Assembly: GCA_009363875.1 (NCBI GenBank)
Contig: CM018697.1
Location: forward strand, 47,261,484-47,325,483
Reading direction: 5' to 3'
DNA from: Mikania micrantha
Taxonomy: Eukaryota > Streptophyta > Magnoliopsida > Asterales > Asteraceae
Length of the DNA stretch: 64,000 bases
This document shows, in pieces, positions 1-12,103 of this stretch. Within the stretch, counting starts at the first letter, position 1. Each line of letters begins with the position of its first letter. Under the pieces are notes generated by a model that was not told the origin of the DNA, searched no databases, and worked only from the letters and a program-made list of their open reading frames with translations. Made by a program: the position numbers and the translations under genes.

Positions 1-866
1 AATTATTCTTACAAAATGTTTCTTGAACAAAAGTCAAGTTACTAGTTTTGATCATGTGTTTATTTTTCAAAAGAAATTCTAAATTTGTTTTTCTTTTATT
101 TTAGTTTAAAGCTGAAACATTCTCTGCGTATACTTACGTATCGACCAGATTGTTATAGCTTTAAATGATTCAAATTTGTTTTCTTGGTTCTGATTAAGAT
201 TTGGACAATCTCTGCGTATATGAAAAAATATCGATCTGATTGTTAAAAGCTTAATCTTAAATTATTGTTTAGTTCATTTTCTGGATCATCTGAGCATACG
301 AAAGTATCAACCTTAATTCTAAGATTTTGAACAAATTCAAATTGTTTTACATTTTGTTGTTTTTAAAAGAAATTCTATTTTGTTTTTACATGATCAAGCT
401 AGTTAAAATTGAAGTAATTAGTTTGAAGAAGATTTTTGTTTGATTAGTTATTCACAAAACGAGGATGTGTTCAAGTAAATGGATATTACAATGTATTTGA
501 TGATTTTGTTTTTAATTGATATCTTAACTAAGCAATTAAACTTAAAGAGGATAAGTATACTGACAATCATCTTTGAATTGTAACTTGCTAATAAGTATAT
601 TCATTAATTCAATCAGATGTGTTGATGATTGTGATACAATATGATCTCATGTCTGGATCTTTCTCAAACAAAAATATGTGATTGTTTTGTTAGTTTATAT
701 TTCATAGTTAGATTTGTAGTTTGTTTGTTCAGAAAATTTAAAAAAATATATACAAAGTTTTTTGTTTTTATCTGATGTTAAATCTATAATATTTGATTAT
801 TTGTTTGATTTTGAAACATTAAACATTGATTTTGTTTGAAATATGTAAATAAAATTGAATTTCAAA
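1..866 (+). other. AT-rich non-coding spacer between pol and envelope-like ORF of A
   Basis: No ORF of note. The sequence is T-rich with several repeats of the phrase TCTCTGCGTATA or variants near 120, 210 and 285. It matches the region after pol in element B, so it is an internal non-coding part of the element and not host intergenic DNA. Confidence 0.6.
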
Positions 867-1650
867 AGGTTTGTTGAAAAGGTTCGTTGGACAGGCTCGT
901 CCAATAGGTTCGTTGGGCAGGTTCGTCTAATAGGTTTGTTGAACAAGTTCGTTCAATAGGTTTTGGACAGGTTCACCTGAGAGGTTCGTTTGACAGGCTT
1001 GGTCAACATATTGGTCAAAGGTTCGTGGAAAAAGGTTTGTCAATAGGTTCGTAAAAGAACAAGTTCGTGTGATACGTTCGTCACTTTCATCAGAAGCTAT
1101 CACCGAACCTGCAACTGTGGATTTTCGATTTTTCTATTTAGGATCTCAGAAACATTTTGCCTGATTTTATTTTATTCAAAATTGCCTTGTGATCATTTAT
1201 AGGTAAAAATTTTGAAGTTTGACCGGCTAAATCAGAAGATGTGATTGGTTTTAGGATAGTTTAGTCGAACATGTGTTATTGAGTTAAAACCTGTTAAAAT
1301 CTAATTTCTGGACAAAATGTTTTCATTAATGTTGTTCATCGGTGTTTGGCGAACCTTGGGATATAATTTTTGTGATCTAATTCGTAAATTTGAAAGTTTG
1401 ATTTTGAAATGGATTTAGGTTCGTTGAATGAACTTAGGTTCGCTGGAATCTTAAAGGTTCGTTTGAACTTGATAGGTTCTGGACGAACCTCTAAATGTCA
1501 GAGAACCGAACCTTTGTTGGTCAAGGTTCGTTTGACCAGAAGGTTCGTGTGTTATTAAGGTTCATTCATTGAAGGTTCGTTCATTAAATAGGTTTGTCTT
1601 AACAACAGGTTCGTCTAGACTTAGGTTCGGCTCAGGGGGGTTCGCTGGTT
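867..1650 (+). repeat. GGTTCG word array in the leader of the envelope-like ORF (A)
   Basis: About twenty-five copies of GGTTCGT/GGTTCGC and close variants (GGTTTGT, GTTCGTT) occur in two dense blocks, about 867-1080 and 1425-1650, separated by a sparser stretch. They are not in a fixed period, so this is a word cluster and not a simple tandem repeat. Open frames through it are chance products of the repeated word. The same word fills the LTR of A and the LTR and gag leader of B. Confidence 0.75.
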
Positions 1651-1694
1651 TCAACACTTATAAATTTTTTTTTATTTTTTTAATTTTTATAAAA

Positions 1695-1727
1695 TTTTGT
1701 TTTTATTTTTTTTTTCTGTTTGTAGAA
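1695..1727 (+). promoter_or_regulatory. Candidate 3' splice site just before the envelope-like ORF (A)
   Basis: A run of T with one C-containing break ends in CTGTTTGTAG, followed by AA and the ORF's ATG at 1728. Uninterrupted pyrimidine plus TAG two bases before a start codon is a textbook acceptor and would suit a spliced subgenomic mRNA for a late ORF. Splicing itself is inferred. Confidence 0.5.
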
Positions 1728-4700
1728 ATGGTGAATCTTACCTTTGGGGATAAGCATAATCTTTGTGCGTATCTGGATCCTACTACCAAGAACGGCAAAG
1801 ATTTCAGGCCTACGATAGAGTTTCTGAGGTGTTCGAGGATTTATCATGCAGTATCAATTTCTTGTCAGATCTACAGGTCTCATGTTCAAAGCTTCTAGGA
1901 ATCAGTAAGGCTAATCACTGTGGATGAAGATTATGTGATTGAGGCGAATGTGCTTGGTCAAGCCATTCGGATTACTGAAGCAGACATTAGGAGAGTATTA
2001 CAGTTCGGTGGAGAACCTGCTCACTTATTCCAGAAAGATGTATCAAGGGTTGCTTTTTAAGGATTCAGTAGTTTGGAGTATATACTAAGAGTTCTATCAA
2101 GAAGGGAAAACTTCCTCTACAATACAAGTTGCTTGCTCATGTATTGCTGCACTGTTTGAGCATGAGGAAGGGAACTTTGATGTGCTCAGAGACCTGATGA
2201 GGTCGGCTATGGTGGCTTTGATATTGAACAAACCAATCAATTTCTCAACAATGATTTTCAGATATAAGTCTGATAACATCACAAAAACAAAAGATAGATT
2301 CTACATGTATCCCCGATTCATCCATATGTTTATTGATAAGAGATTCCCAGAGCAGAATCTACCCAGAGTTACTTCTGATTTGCTCAAGCTAAAGCATATG
2401 ACTGATTCAAGTCTTGGTCAAGTTAAAGTTTATCAGAAGAGCAGTGATGAAGTTTTGACTAAAGAGTTAGTATGTCATTGTGGCAAGGCCAACTATGTAG
2501 CTCCTGAAAATGATGCTTAGAGGCATGAAGAGTCAAGTTCTGATAATGAATTGTTCAGTGACAATGATGATGACCAACAACAACCACGACCTCCTCCTCC
2601 TAGACAACAAACAAGGAAGTCACCAACTTAGTCTTTACAATCACAACCAAAAAGTCAAGATCAAACTCAAGGGCCAGGTGTAACTCCTTCTACATTGGCT
2701 CCTCTTCAGGTTATATTTCCAGATCAACAAGGAGAACAAAGGAAACAAGAAGATACTTCTTCTGTTCAAGTTGATGCTGAGAATGTTGAAGTTGAAGATG
2801 AAGATGAAGAGTCTACAGAAACAGAGTTTGAATTAGAGACTATTGTAAAAGGTAGTACTGTGATTAAAAGATTGGAGAAAAGATCTATTCAACAGCAAAG
2901 TAAAGAAGATAGGGAAGAAAAAGATGATCCTATTTTCATAGTGAAAGAGCCTGAAACTTCAAGGCCAAAGAAAAAGAAGAGGATGGCAAAGATGCCTAAA
3001 AAGAAGAAGACAAGGACTCCCAGGATCATTGTATCATCTCCTGTGGTAGTTTCTACTTCACCTACTTCTGTTTATGTGTGTACACCAATTTCTATTGCTT
3101 CAACAGTTCAAGCAGAAATTTCTACATCACTGGTTCACATGCAGACAGATGCTTTTGTTCAATCTCCTGAGTTTATAAATGTTGCTACTTTCACTCCTAT
3201 CTTGGATGCTACAACAATGACTACATCAGTTCAAGCAGCAACAACTTTTCAAGCCGCTTCTTCTTCCAGAGGAGAGTCTTTATTTGAAGGTTTAGATGAT
3301 TTGGATTTAAACTTCTCTATAGATTATGATGATTCTGTGAGATTAGAAGAAGAATATCTATTTTGTAAAAAGAGTTTGATCAGTATAAGATGGAAACGGA
3401 GAAAGTAGTAGCTGATCAACCTTCTTCTTCAAGGTCAAGTGATTTAGATGTTATGAAAAGTCAAATTTCTCAATTAATGAAGTGGAGAGAAGAAGATGCA
3501 ATTGAGAAGAAGTTGTTGAATGAAAGGATTAGTTCTTTGGAAACTCTAACTGCTCAACAAAGAGTTGATATTGATGTTTTGAAGAAGGAAAATCAAGACT
3601 TGAAGAAAAAGATTGATGATATTCAAGTAAAGGAGAATCAATCTGAGTTTGCTGGTGATACTTCTGAACCTGTATTTGTGGATATTGATGATGATGAGGT
3701 AGAGGAAGATGAGAAGATTGACTATGAGGATTCTGATGATGATGAACATCCAAGCTTGAATGCTTATGTTGATGATGAAGATGATGATGGTGATGTGACA
3801 GGAGCAGGTGAATCAGGTGGCTTGAATTCAAAGACTGGTGCTATAGTGGTTTACAATCCTTCCAAGATTTCTCTTGATGCTACTCCAGTTTCAGTTGTTT
3901 CTTCTGATAAGGCTAGAGATTGTAAAGATGTTGATGTTGAAGATTTAACTGAAATGGAATATTCAAAGAAGATTATTGATTATTCTTTGCCTACTTTTCT
4001 TGATTTGTCTAAACATCATTCTGATATTCATTTGCAGAGAATGTTTGTTGAAATATCTGAAGACAAAGACTTGGAGAAAGGAGAAATTGTTGGTGGTTAT
4101 TCAAGAAATGATTTCTATGATATGTTAGAAGTTGATCCCGATCAAGTATTTGATTTTGAACAAGATGATCAATTGGAGCTTTTTGATTTTGAGCAAGATG
4201 ATCCAATGGATGAAAACTTGTACAATCTGCAAACTTTAAAGAAGATTTTTGATATTGAAGTTCAAGGAGGTGTACCAAGAATATCAATGGCTCAGTTAAA
4301 AGAAAAGACTTACATGGAGTTATGGAAAGAGAATCAAGATGAAAGCAAGTACACAGTTGATCCCTTGTACATTTTTAAGCAAATGATTGAAGTCGTAGAA
4401 GATAAAGTTCAAGAAAACCACGCTAAACAATTCAAAAGATTCAAGATTGGATCTAAGTCAAAGATGATAGGAAGAATTGTTAGTTATGGTTACTTTCACA
4501 ACATTTCAGGAAGCATAAAGGATAAAGGATGTTATGTAGTTAAACGGACTGACGGATGTCAATATTTTGGAAAAGCATTAGACCTGATGTCCTTACCATC
4601 TTTTGAGTGTATGCAGTTATCTCAGTTAAAGATGAAAAAGCCCATTCAGACTAAACATAATGACACATTTGAGAAGTTATTGAAGAAAGAGGCTAAATCT

Positions 4701-5243
4701 GGATGGATTTTGTTGTCTCCTCAAGTAAAATATAGGCTACATGGATATTCAAAGCCTAAAGTTTTTAAAAGAACAAGGTTGAGGAAGATAGAACATAATT
4801 GGAATTCTTATTTCAAGTTCTGGTTCTATGATGAAAAGACATCTGAAGCTGTGATTCTGTTGAAACAAGAAGAACAATGGAGGGTGATTAGGATGTTGGA
4901 TCCTATTTGGATAGTCAACTGTTCAAAAGAAGATATTGATTTGTTGAATGTGGTTGAGATCTTTGCTGATGAAGGATATCATGAGGGTTGAATCAGTTAT
5001 AAAGACATGGCAGTTCAATTTCAAACAATTGCTCGGATGTGTTATACTCTGGGTATACATTCTGGATGCAACTGGGAAGATGTCAATTATTTGTATGTGG
5101 AGCTTATGAAAGTACAAAATGAGATTGATGATAGAGATGCTAAGCTGAAAGCTGAAAGATTATCCTAGATTCCAAGATCTGTTGTAATACGTGCTGTTGA
5201 TAATGTCTGTGGAGAAACTAGTGGGGTTCAAAGTGAAGATTGA
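1728..5243 (+). pseudogene. Envelope-like (third) ORF of Sirevirus A, broken
   Basis: The start is the ATG at 1728, after the candidate splice site; it begins MVNLTFGDKHNLCAYLDP, the conserved N-terminal theme of the extra ORF of daisy-family Sireviruses. The frame breaks at a TAG at 1896-1898 (TGG to TAG is the simplest explanation), shifts near 2060-2180, stops at 2518 and about 2630, shifts near 3380, then runs open 3390-4991 (533 aa) and continues past TGA 4989 and TAG 5166 to TGA 5241. The middle is rich in Ser/Glu/Lys; about residues 20-75 of the 533-aa part are a predicted coiled coil, followed by long Asp/Glu runs; the C-terminal 200 residues are compact and aromatic-rich. No signal peptide or convincing membrane segment is visible, so 'envelope' is a positional name. 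Function is unknown. It is flanked on the right by the polypurine tract and LTR. Confidence 0.75.
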
Positions 5244-5276
5244 AGACAAAGACTGAAGATTTTGATAGCAACTATT

Positions 5277-5287
5277 AAGGGGGAGTT
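5277..5287 (+). promoter_or_regulatory. 3' polypurine tract (A)
   Basis: AAGGGGGAG followed by TT lies immediately before the LTR start TGTTAG at 5288. This is the expected primer for plus-strand DNA synthesis. The octamer AGGGGGAG also occurs after pol in B (63505) and C (11065). Confidence 0.8.
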
Positions 5288-5778
5288 TGTTAGTACATAT
5301 GTGTAATAGGTTGCTTATCAAAAGATGTAAATTATAGAAGTTTTGTTAAGGTTTGGCTGAGGTTCGTCTGGCCCACGAACCTTAGCAAGTTCGGCGAACC
5401 TATCATCATTGATAGGTTAGGCGAATCTATAACCTTGGAAGGTTCGGCGAAGCTATTGGTTTGGCTGTGTAGGTTCGTCCAGCGAACCTCAAGGTTCGGC
5501 TGGCGAACCTAAGGGTTCGGCTAGAATAGGTTCGGCTGTTAGTCTGTATATATTGAAGGTTTGTCTGATTTTGTCATAACTTCATAAAACCTCTGGAAAT
5601 TCTGTGTGTATTCTCTGTGTGAGATTTATCTGTGTGAGAATTGTAATCAGTTCATATTGATGAATGAATTGAAGATAATTATTGGAATGCTTGTTCTTCT
5701 TTGATTCTTATAGATCAAATATAGATTCCGCATATATTTTATTGTTCATAGGATTCCGTTATACGATCAAGATCAACA
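5288..5778 (+). repeat. 3' LTR of Sirevirus A (491 bp)
   Basis: It begins TGTTAGTACATATG and ends GATCAACA, comparable with B's 5' LTR (TGTTAGTGCATATT...AACCAACA). U3 holds a dense GGTTCG/CGAACC cluster (about 5340-5535) just upstream of a TATA-like TGTATATATTG at 5545-5555. Two perfect hairpins are visible: AGGTTCG-TCCAG-CGAACCT (5471-5489) and AGGTTCG-GCTGG-CGAACCT (5492-5510). The other LTR is outside the window, so no age or target duplication can be read. Confidence 0.75.
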
Positions 5779-5819
5779 TCACCAGATCTACAGGCTTCTT
5801 GTATCTGTGTCCTCAACTT

Positions 5820-6047
5820 AGGACACTTGGTTTCGAGATCTTGGCTTCGAGTACTCATTTTCATGATCTTAGCTTTGTATACCGGTTTTTGTGTACTTGG
5901 ATTCACATACTCGGATTTTGTGAACTTGGTTTCGAATGCATGTCATCGTGTACTGCCTTTCTGGACATCGTATACTGACCTTCGAGTACCTCCTGGATTT
6001 CTAAAACCTCCTGGACTTCGTATACTTACTGGGTTTCGTAGTCTGAT
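5820..6047 (+). repeat. Word array in gag leader of C (TTCGAGTAC / TCGTGTACT / CGTATACT)
   Basis: Between A's LTR and C's gag ATG the sequence repeats variants of TTCGAGTACT, TTGTGTACTTGG, TCGTATACTG and TTTCGTAG. It occupies the same place as the GGTTCG array before B's gag but uses a different word. There is no coding content. Confidence 0.55.
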
Positions 6048-8490
6048 CATGGCTTCCAAGAACTTAACTAATCTGTCCAACCTGATTAATTTGGACAATG
6101 ACATCGTGACTGGTTTTAGTTCACCTAGGCTTGTCTCAGGTGAAAATTTCCAGGACTAGAAATTCAAATTCAGTACTTCATCAAATATACCGATCCAAAG
6201 CTATGGCGTTCTATCGAGGAAGGACCTTATGTGCCCATGTATGATAGCGAACTGAATGGATTGATTCCCAAAGACCTCGAATTGTTTACTGAGAACAAAG
6301 TTCTACTAAGGGAGAAGGATGACAAGGCTAATGCCTCTATCACCATGGCGTTATCCACTGAGGTTGCTCGTGGGTTCAAGGAGCACAAAATTACTAAGGA
6401 ATTATGGGACGCGTTGGTTGAGCGTTTTGAAGGTAATGAGGATATGCTTGAGAGCAGGAAACACATGTTGAGACAATGGTTCAACATGTTCAATCCCATC
6501 AAGGGTGAAACACTGGAGGCTCAACTGAACCTATTTACTTACCTAGATGACTGAGCTCACGAGCGGCGGATAGAGATGACGTACAATAAGGTCAATAAGA
6601 AGCTGTTGAATCCTCTTCTGTACAATTAAAAATCCAATTGTACAACCATCAAGAGGACAAAGGACATGTACAAGACCACCATGAGTGAGCTGATCTCCAT
6701 TATCAACTCATATGATATGGAAGATAAACAGAGAGCCATCAATCATTCCAGCTCCTAGGGAATCACTCCAGCTTCAGAGAATGCAGCACTTCTCTCATCA
6801 ATTAACAATCAAGCTTCAGGATCTCAGTCTATTCCGTTAGAGACTGCTTTTCTCTCCTCTGGGCAAGCTCATTCGATGCCCAAAGTCAGTCCAGAAAGTG
6901 AGGAGAACCTACTACTATTCAAAGGCTTCATGAATAGTTATAATGTTTTTACTGCAAGTGAGTTGGCCCCAGCCAATCTTACATAGGATAATCTTCAGCA
7001 GATTAATCCAGCTGATGTGGAGGAGATGGATATTTCATGGCAGATGGCCATGGCGGTCTTCAGGGTAAAGAAGTTCATCAAGAAGTATGGAAAGAACAGT
7101 TTCTGGAACAACCCAGGGAAGAAGCTCGGGTTTGATAAGTCGAAGCTCAGATGTTACAAAGGTGACCAGCCAGGTCACTTTGCTCGAGAATGCAAGCAGC
7201 CAAAGAAATGAGGTGGAAGACAAAGGAAATGAGGTAACTGAAAATCTTTGCTCTACCTCTTGCATTGAAAAAGGTTTTAAGTGTAGATCTCACAATGAGG
7301 TATTGATCAAGGAGGTCACCAAAGTAAAACACTTTTACTCTAAATTTCTTAAAAATGAAAAAATTTTCAAAAAGAAACTTGATGTCGAAAAGTGTGACAT
7401 TTCAAAGTTACAGGAACCTTTGAATGAAAAGGAATCAAACTATTGGGACGCCAAGCATCGAATAGAAGAGATTACCTTTGAGTTAGACTAAGTTAAAACT
7501 TAGTTGTCCAAAACTAAAAGCAGAGCTGAAAAATATGACTACTCAAGTAACATGGTGGCTAAAATGATCAATGTTGAGGTCAGGTGAAGGAAACAACGAG
7601 GCTTGGTTATAGTGAGGTGAAATCTCCTTTTAACCACAATTATTCTATCATGCCCAAAATCAACAAGTCTGTTGATGATCTGCTGTTAAAGTCAGACCAA
7701 AGGTATGAGTTCACTACTGGTTATAACAAGCCAGTTTCACTCACTGTAGATTCTATTTTGTCTGATTTAAATTGTTCTGATGATTATGAGGTTTGTGCAG
7801 AAGGTTTAAGTGTTTCAAGTCAGAGTGAGGAGGAAGAAGAAAGAAATGTTGGGAGGAGTACAGCTTGTTCAGTCTCATCTAGCAAATCACATTTTTCTAT
7901 TCCAAAGGTTGATTTTGTTGGAAATTTTGAAACAATTAAAATTAAGCCGAATGAAATGATTAAGAATTTTAGGACTAAGTTTTTTAAAAATGATGTTAAT
8001 GTTAATAAAACGTGTCTTAGTATCTAATGCTTCTCCTTTGACAGAAAAGGTAACCGAGGCTCATTCCACAATCACGATAGAGACAGGTTCAAAGTTAAAT
8101 ACTAACTGTGAACCTTATGTTCCAAGTGGGTCTTTGGAACAAGTCTCCACAAGTTCATGCCCTGGTTAAAATGATTGTGATGTAAAGCCTTTTGATCCAC
8201 AAGAGTTTTATCAAAAGGTATGTTGCTATGCATGTGGGAGACGAAGGCACATAGGTAGACACTTTCTGCGCAGACCCACTGAGTTCTTCTATTGGAAGAA
8301 TCAGAAGGTCTCACCTAAGGCAAAACCATTCTGTAAACCATTGAGGACTGATCTGTCCTCCAAGCCTAAGGTGAAACCTCAGAAAAGAACTCAGAATCAT
8401 GACAATTCCAGAAACAGAAAAGGGGCTAAACCAAATCAAAATGGTTTTCATAAACAAATGAAAGAAAAAAGTTATCGAAGCTGAAATTAA
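6048..8490 (+). pseudogene. Gag of Copia element C, decayed
   Basis: ATG 6048 begins MASKNLTNLSNLINLD; a frame break near 6150 is followed by a well-preserved Gag core, 6186-6552 (contains EGPYVPMYDSELNGLIP and a helical ELWDALVERFEGNEDML block), then TGA 6552. Later fragments keep the frame order: a zinc knuckle at about 7150-7192 has lost its second Cys (CYKGDQPGHFAREC), and a second knuckle near 8223 has lost its last Cys (CYACGRRRHIGRHF). Between them lies a Glu/Ser-rich linker (7584-8027). Gag normally coats the RNA in virus-like particles. At least six stops or shifts make it dead. Confidence 0.75.
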
Positions 8491-8685
8491 AACACAATGG
8501 AAAGGTAAGCCACATGTTTAACCTCCTATAAAACCAATTGATCCTGACAGTGTGACCAAGCATATCAAAGTAAACAAGCCGATCAATGTGAACAGGCTTA
8601 AGGACAAAGGCGAAGAAAGCACCAAATTGTCTAAAGTGCCTAAATATGTAAAGAATTGGGTACATGTGTGTCATTAGACATGTTT

Positions 8686-10985
8686 TTGTTGTGTAGGGAC
8701 GACCAAATAAGATAAAGAACGTATGGTATGTTGATAGTGGTTGCTCCCAACACATGACTGGGGATTTTTCTCAGTTGCATGAAGTTACACCGTTTAAAGG
8801 AGGATATGTCTCATTTGCTGGAGACAAATGTGGGAAGATAAGCATTATAGGAAACACAAAAAATGGTACTTTAAGCTTTGAGGATGCGTATTATGTGGAG
8901 GAACTCAACCACAGCTTGTTGAGTGTCTCTAAGATCTGTGACAGGAGCTTCTCAACTAACTTCACAAACAAGAGTGTTTGATCTTGAAGACGGGATTTGT
9001 AATTCTAGAGAAGTAGATCTTGATGAGTACTCCAAGGATCAATAATGCCTACATCATCAACACGAATTTAGATTCATTCACTGAAAACACCTGTTTGTTT
9101 TCAAAGGCATCGGAGACTGATTGTCTGTTGTGGCATTGTCGATTGGGTCATGTCAACCTGAAGAATCTCAATAAATTGTCCAAGGGAGGTCATTCCTACA
9201 AAGGTCTTCTCTTCCATTGAGAAGTGCATCACATGTTCCAAGGGGAAGCAAAATAAGAGAACCCACAAGCCTAAAATGTTCAATTCAATTTCATCCATTC
9301 TACAACTTCTTCACATGGATCTGTTTGGACTAGTTAACGTCATGAGCATAGGGAAGAAGTCATATTGTCTTGTCATTACAACTGATTATTCCATATTCAC
9401 ATGGGTTTTTTTCTTTCTAAGAAGAATGAGACAGCTGAGATTCTAAAGAAGTTCATCACCTTGATTGAGAATCAGAAGAACTTGACGGTTAAGGTGATCA
9501 TAACTGATAATTTCACATAGTTTAGGAACTAAACTCTTATTGATTTCTGCAATGAGATTGCTCGACAATACAGTGCAGTTCGTACACCTCAGCAAAACAA
9601 AAGTTGCTTAGAAGCGAAAAGAATGCTTATTGAGGCTGCCAGGATCATGTTGTCTGAGTCAAAGCTGCCAATCTTTTTCTGGGCTAAAGTTGTTAATACA
9701 GCTTGCTATTTTCAAAACTGTGCATTACTGAAAAAGCGCCACCAGAAGACATTCAATGAGATTTTCTTCAATCAGAAGCCAAAGGTCGGTCACTTCAAAT
9801 CTTTTGGATGTCCTTGCACTCTACTCCACACAAAACCTAATCACAAGTTTGATGACAAAGCCGATGAGTGTTACTTTGTGGGCTATTCGTTTGAAAAAGT
9901 TGCCTATCGTGTCTACAACAAGAAGACAATGCAGATTGTGGAGTCATACTACATTGACTGGAAAGAGTTGAATCACATTGATGCCTATTTAGGTACAAAC
10001 TGGTTGTTCCAATATGATTCTACTTTTGAGCCATTTAACACTACTTCTGACAGTGCAGGACCCACTGAGCCTGAAGACAGCTTTTACAAGAGTGACGCCA
10101 TGGACTACTGGGTTGACTATGTTCCATGTGACCACAAGCTTCTGAGTGTTGATCCACCAGATATGTATCTGCATGCCCAACCAATCAGTGAAGTTATCCC
10201 ATCAGATCCGGAGATTTCTCAGTCGGATCAACCAACTCAACAGAAAGATCAGACAGCTTCATCCTCCCACCAGCCATTTGACAAGCCACTGTTCTCAGAC
10301 ATCCCTAAGGAACATTGTGTGGATGATGAAGTTGAAGCAAGTGAAACAGCTCCCAATGATAACACTGCTTTCTCCAATGAAGATCAGCTCACCCACATCA
10401 GTAATCTACTAGACAATTTAGTTGTGGAGGCAGTTCCCACTTCAAGCATCAACTAGAATCATCCTATGGAGGATGATATTGGATCGCTTTCAGAAGGAGT
10501 GCATACCCGGAGCAGATATATTCCAGCTAAAGTTGTCTTATCTGACGGAACCCTCACACGCAGTCAATCAGGTCCAATTAATTCTTGTTTGTATTCTTGC
10601 TTTATTTCGTAGGTAGAACCCAAGAACATCAAGATGGCACATAAAGAATCAAGCTAGATTGAAGTGATGCAAGAAGAACCAACGCATTTTCAGAAGCTCT
10701 AGGTGTGGAAACTGGTCCCTTTGCCCAAAGGGAAACTACCGATTGAAACCAGATGGGTCTTCAGAAACAAGAAGGTTGATTCTGGTGTTACTATCAAAAA
10801 TAAAGTTCTACCAACAAGAAATAAATGACTAAGATGAGGTCTTCGCACCTGTTGCAAGGCTTTAGGCAATTCGCTTGTTCTTGGCCTATGCATCCTACAT
10901 GAACTTCACAGTTTATCACAAGGATGTGAAGACATCTTTTATATGTCAAGGTAAAGGAAGAGATATACGTAAGTCAACCTCCCAG
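8686..10985 (+). pseudogene. Pol of Copia element C (PR, INT, start of RT), truncated
   Basis: Order is protease, integrase, RT, diagnostic of Copia. Protease is recognised by VWYVDSGCSQHMTG near 8729-8770. The GAG-pre-integrase His/Cys region follows (LLWHCRLGHVNLKNLNKL near 9127), then the catalytic-core start LLHMDLFG near 9306, and the integrase C-terminal half as an open stretch 9623-10456 (277 aa). RT begins near 10660 (a KLVPLPKGK-type start) but is full of stops and ends abruptly after the GFED equivalent near 10995. By comparison with B about 1.1 kb, the rest of RT and all of RNase H, has been deleted. The sequence TTTTTGTTGTGTAG just before the protease resembles the 3' splice site found before B's pol. 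Confidence 0.75.
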
Positions 10986-11064
10986 GTTTGAGGATTCATA
11001 GGTTTGTTCTTTTTGTAAATTTTTTTCCACTAAATTTTTTGTTTTTAAGACGGTCTATAGGTTT

Positions 11065-11072
11065 AGGGGGAG
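11065..11072 (+). promoter_or_regulatory. Second (internal) polypurine tract of C
   Basis: AGGGGGAG, preceded by TTT, identical to the core of A's 3' polypurine tract (5278-5285) but placed between pol and the envelope-like region. B has the same octamer at 63505-63512. Confidence 0.45.
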
Positions 11073-12095
11073 TAGAATTTAAGAAAAATACAAAAATATT
11101 TTACTTGGACAGTCAGGTAAAGTGGTTTAATGGGAAGTGAAATAATTTCTGACATTTGGAAATTCACTATCTTAGTTAAATTTCTTAAGAATAACAGCTT
11201 TAGATAAGTATAAATCGCTAAAAAATAAAAACATGCTTTTGTATAACAAGATTAAACCTGATCATTAAAAAAAATATTGAAGTGAATAAATGTGGAGTTT
11301 TGGAAAATCAGATAAACCGGACAATGCAATGACTATTTGACTTTTTGTAGAAATCCTTAAGTAAAAATAATATTGTGTTTTGATAAACTTGAAATTGTTT
11401 GGAGAAAACTAGGGTATTTTCTATGTTTTGTGGAAACAAATTGCGAAAAATACTTACTGAAGCATCTTTTGTTTTGCATAAGCAAAGACCTATGTGTGAC
11501 GTTAAGATCAATGTGTCTGCAGATAAGTAAAATAAAAGATGCTAATGTGCACAAAGATGATAAAACCCCTTCTTGTTCTTGATTCTAATCTAAGAGATAT
11601 GTTCTTCCCTTTCTCACCTTAAAATTCTAACAAAAATTTTTAAGTTCGTTGAAATAAAATCAAGTTTTGAAACAAAAAATTTCGAAAAATTGATAGGTTG
11701 CATGTAGGACTGGATAACACATTTGATTGCCCATAAAACTTCCCAAAAGAATTAAGAAAAACCGTTAGAAAATTTTTGATCATATATCTTATCTTTAGAA
11801 TATGGATAAACGAGCGAAAAATCATAGTTGGGGTATAATTATTTTAATGTTGGGTTTCTATAAGAAATTATCAAAAGGTGGTCAAATTTCTGATAAAGAT
11901 GATCCCACAAAACTGATCCGACTTAACCTTGAACTCGTCCAAAGTTTTTGAGTTTATTCTGTTTTATTTTATATTATTTTATTTTAGTTTATTTTACATA
12001 GAAATCCTTTAATAAATAAAGTTCACGGAATAAAGAATTCGAAATGATGTACACGAAGTTGAGTACACGAACCATGTTAGTGTACTCGCTTTGCC

Positions 12096-12103
12096 TATAA
12101 ATA
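12096..12103 (+). promoter_or_regulatory. TATA box candidate upstream of C's envelope-like ORF
   Basis: TATAAATA lies in the spacer, about 600 bp before the Gypsy cluster that now separates it from the envelope-like ORF (42416). In the uninterrupted element it would be within roughly 650 bp of that ORF. Only the motif supports it. Confidence 0.3.

Larger units (their letters stand above)
1..5778 (+). mobile_element. Sirevirus-like Ty1/Copia element A, 3' part
   Basis: This is the right-hand part of a Copia element whose gag and pol lie off the left edge. Bases 1-200 resemble the post-pol spacer of element B (63810-64000): both contain TATACTTACGTATCGACC and the same AT-rich surroundings. Then come a GGTTCG word array, a broken envelope-like ORF, a polypurine tract and a 491-bp LTR. 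Pol followed by a long extra ORF before the 3' LTR is characteristic of Sireviruses (SIRE/Maximus lineage). The element is decayed, with several stops and frameshifts, so it is not autonomous now. Confidence 0.8.

Noticed and set aside
867..1650. GGTTCG as RNA polymerase III B-box or tRNA-derived sequence
   Set aside because: The B-box needs GGTTCGA with NNCC; here the next base is mostly T, G or C and no A-box or cloverleaf is seen.
867..1650. CRISPR-like array
   Set aside because: Words are 6-8 nt with irregular spacing in plant retroelement DNA; there is no repeat/spacer architecture or cas gene.
1569..1727. N-terminal extension of the envelope-like ORF
   Set aside because: It starts at a non-ATG codon in the word array and crosses the splice-acceptor T run; the recognisable protein starts at ATG 1728.
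3529..3831. His/Ser-rich minus-strand open frames opposite A's envelope-like ORF
   Set aside because: They are shadows of the Asp/Glu/Lys-rich codons on the plus strand.
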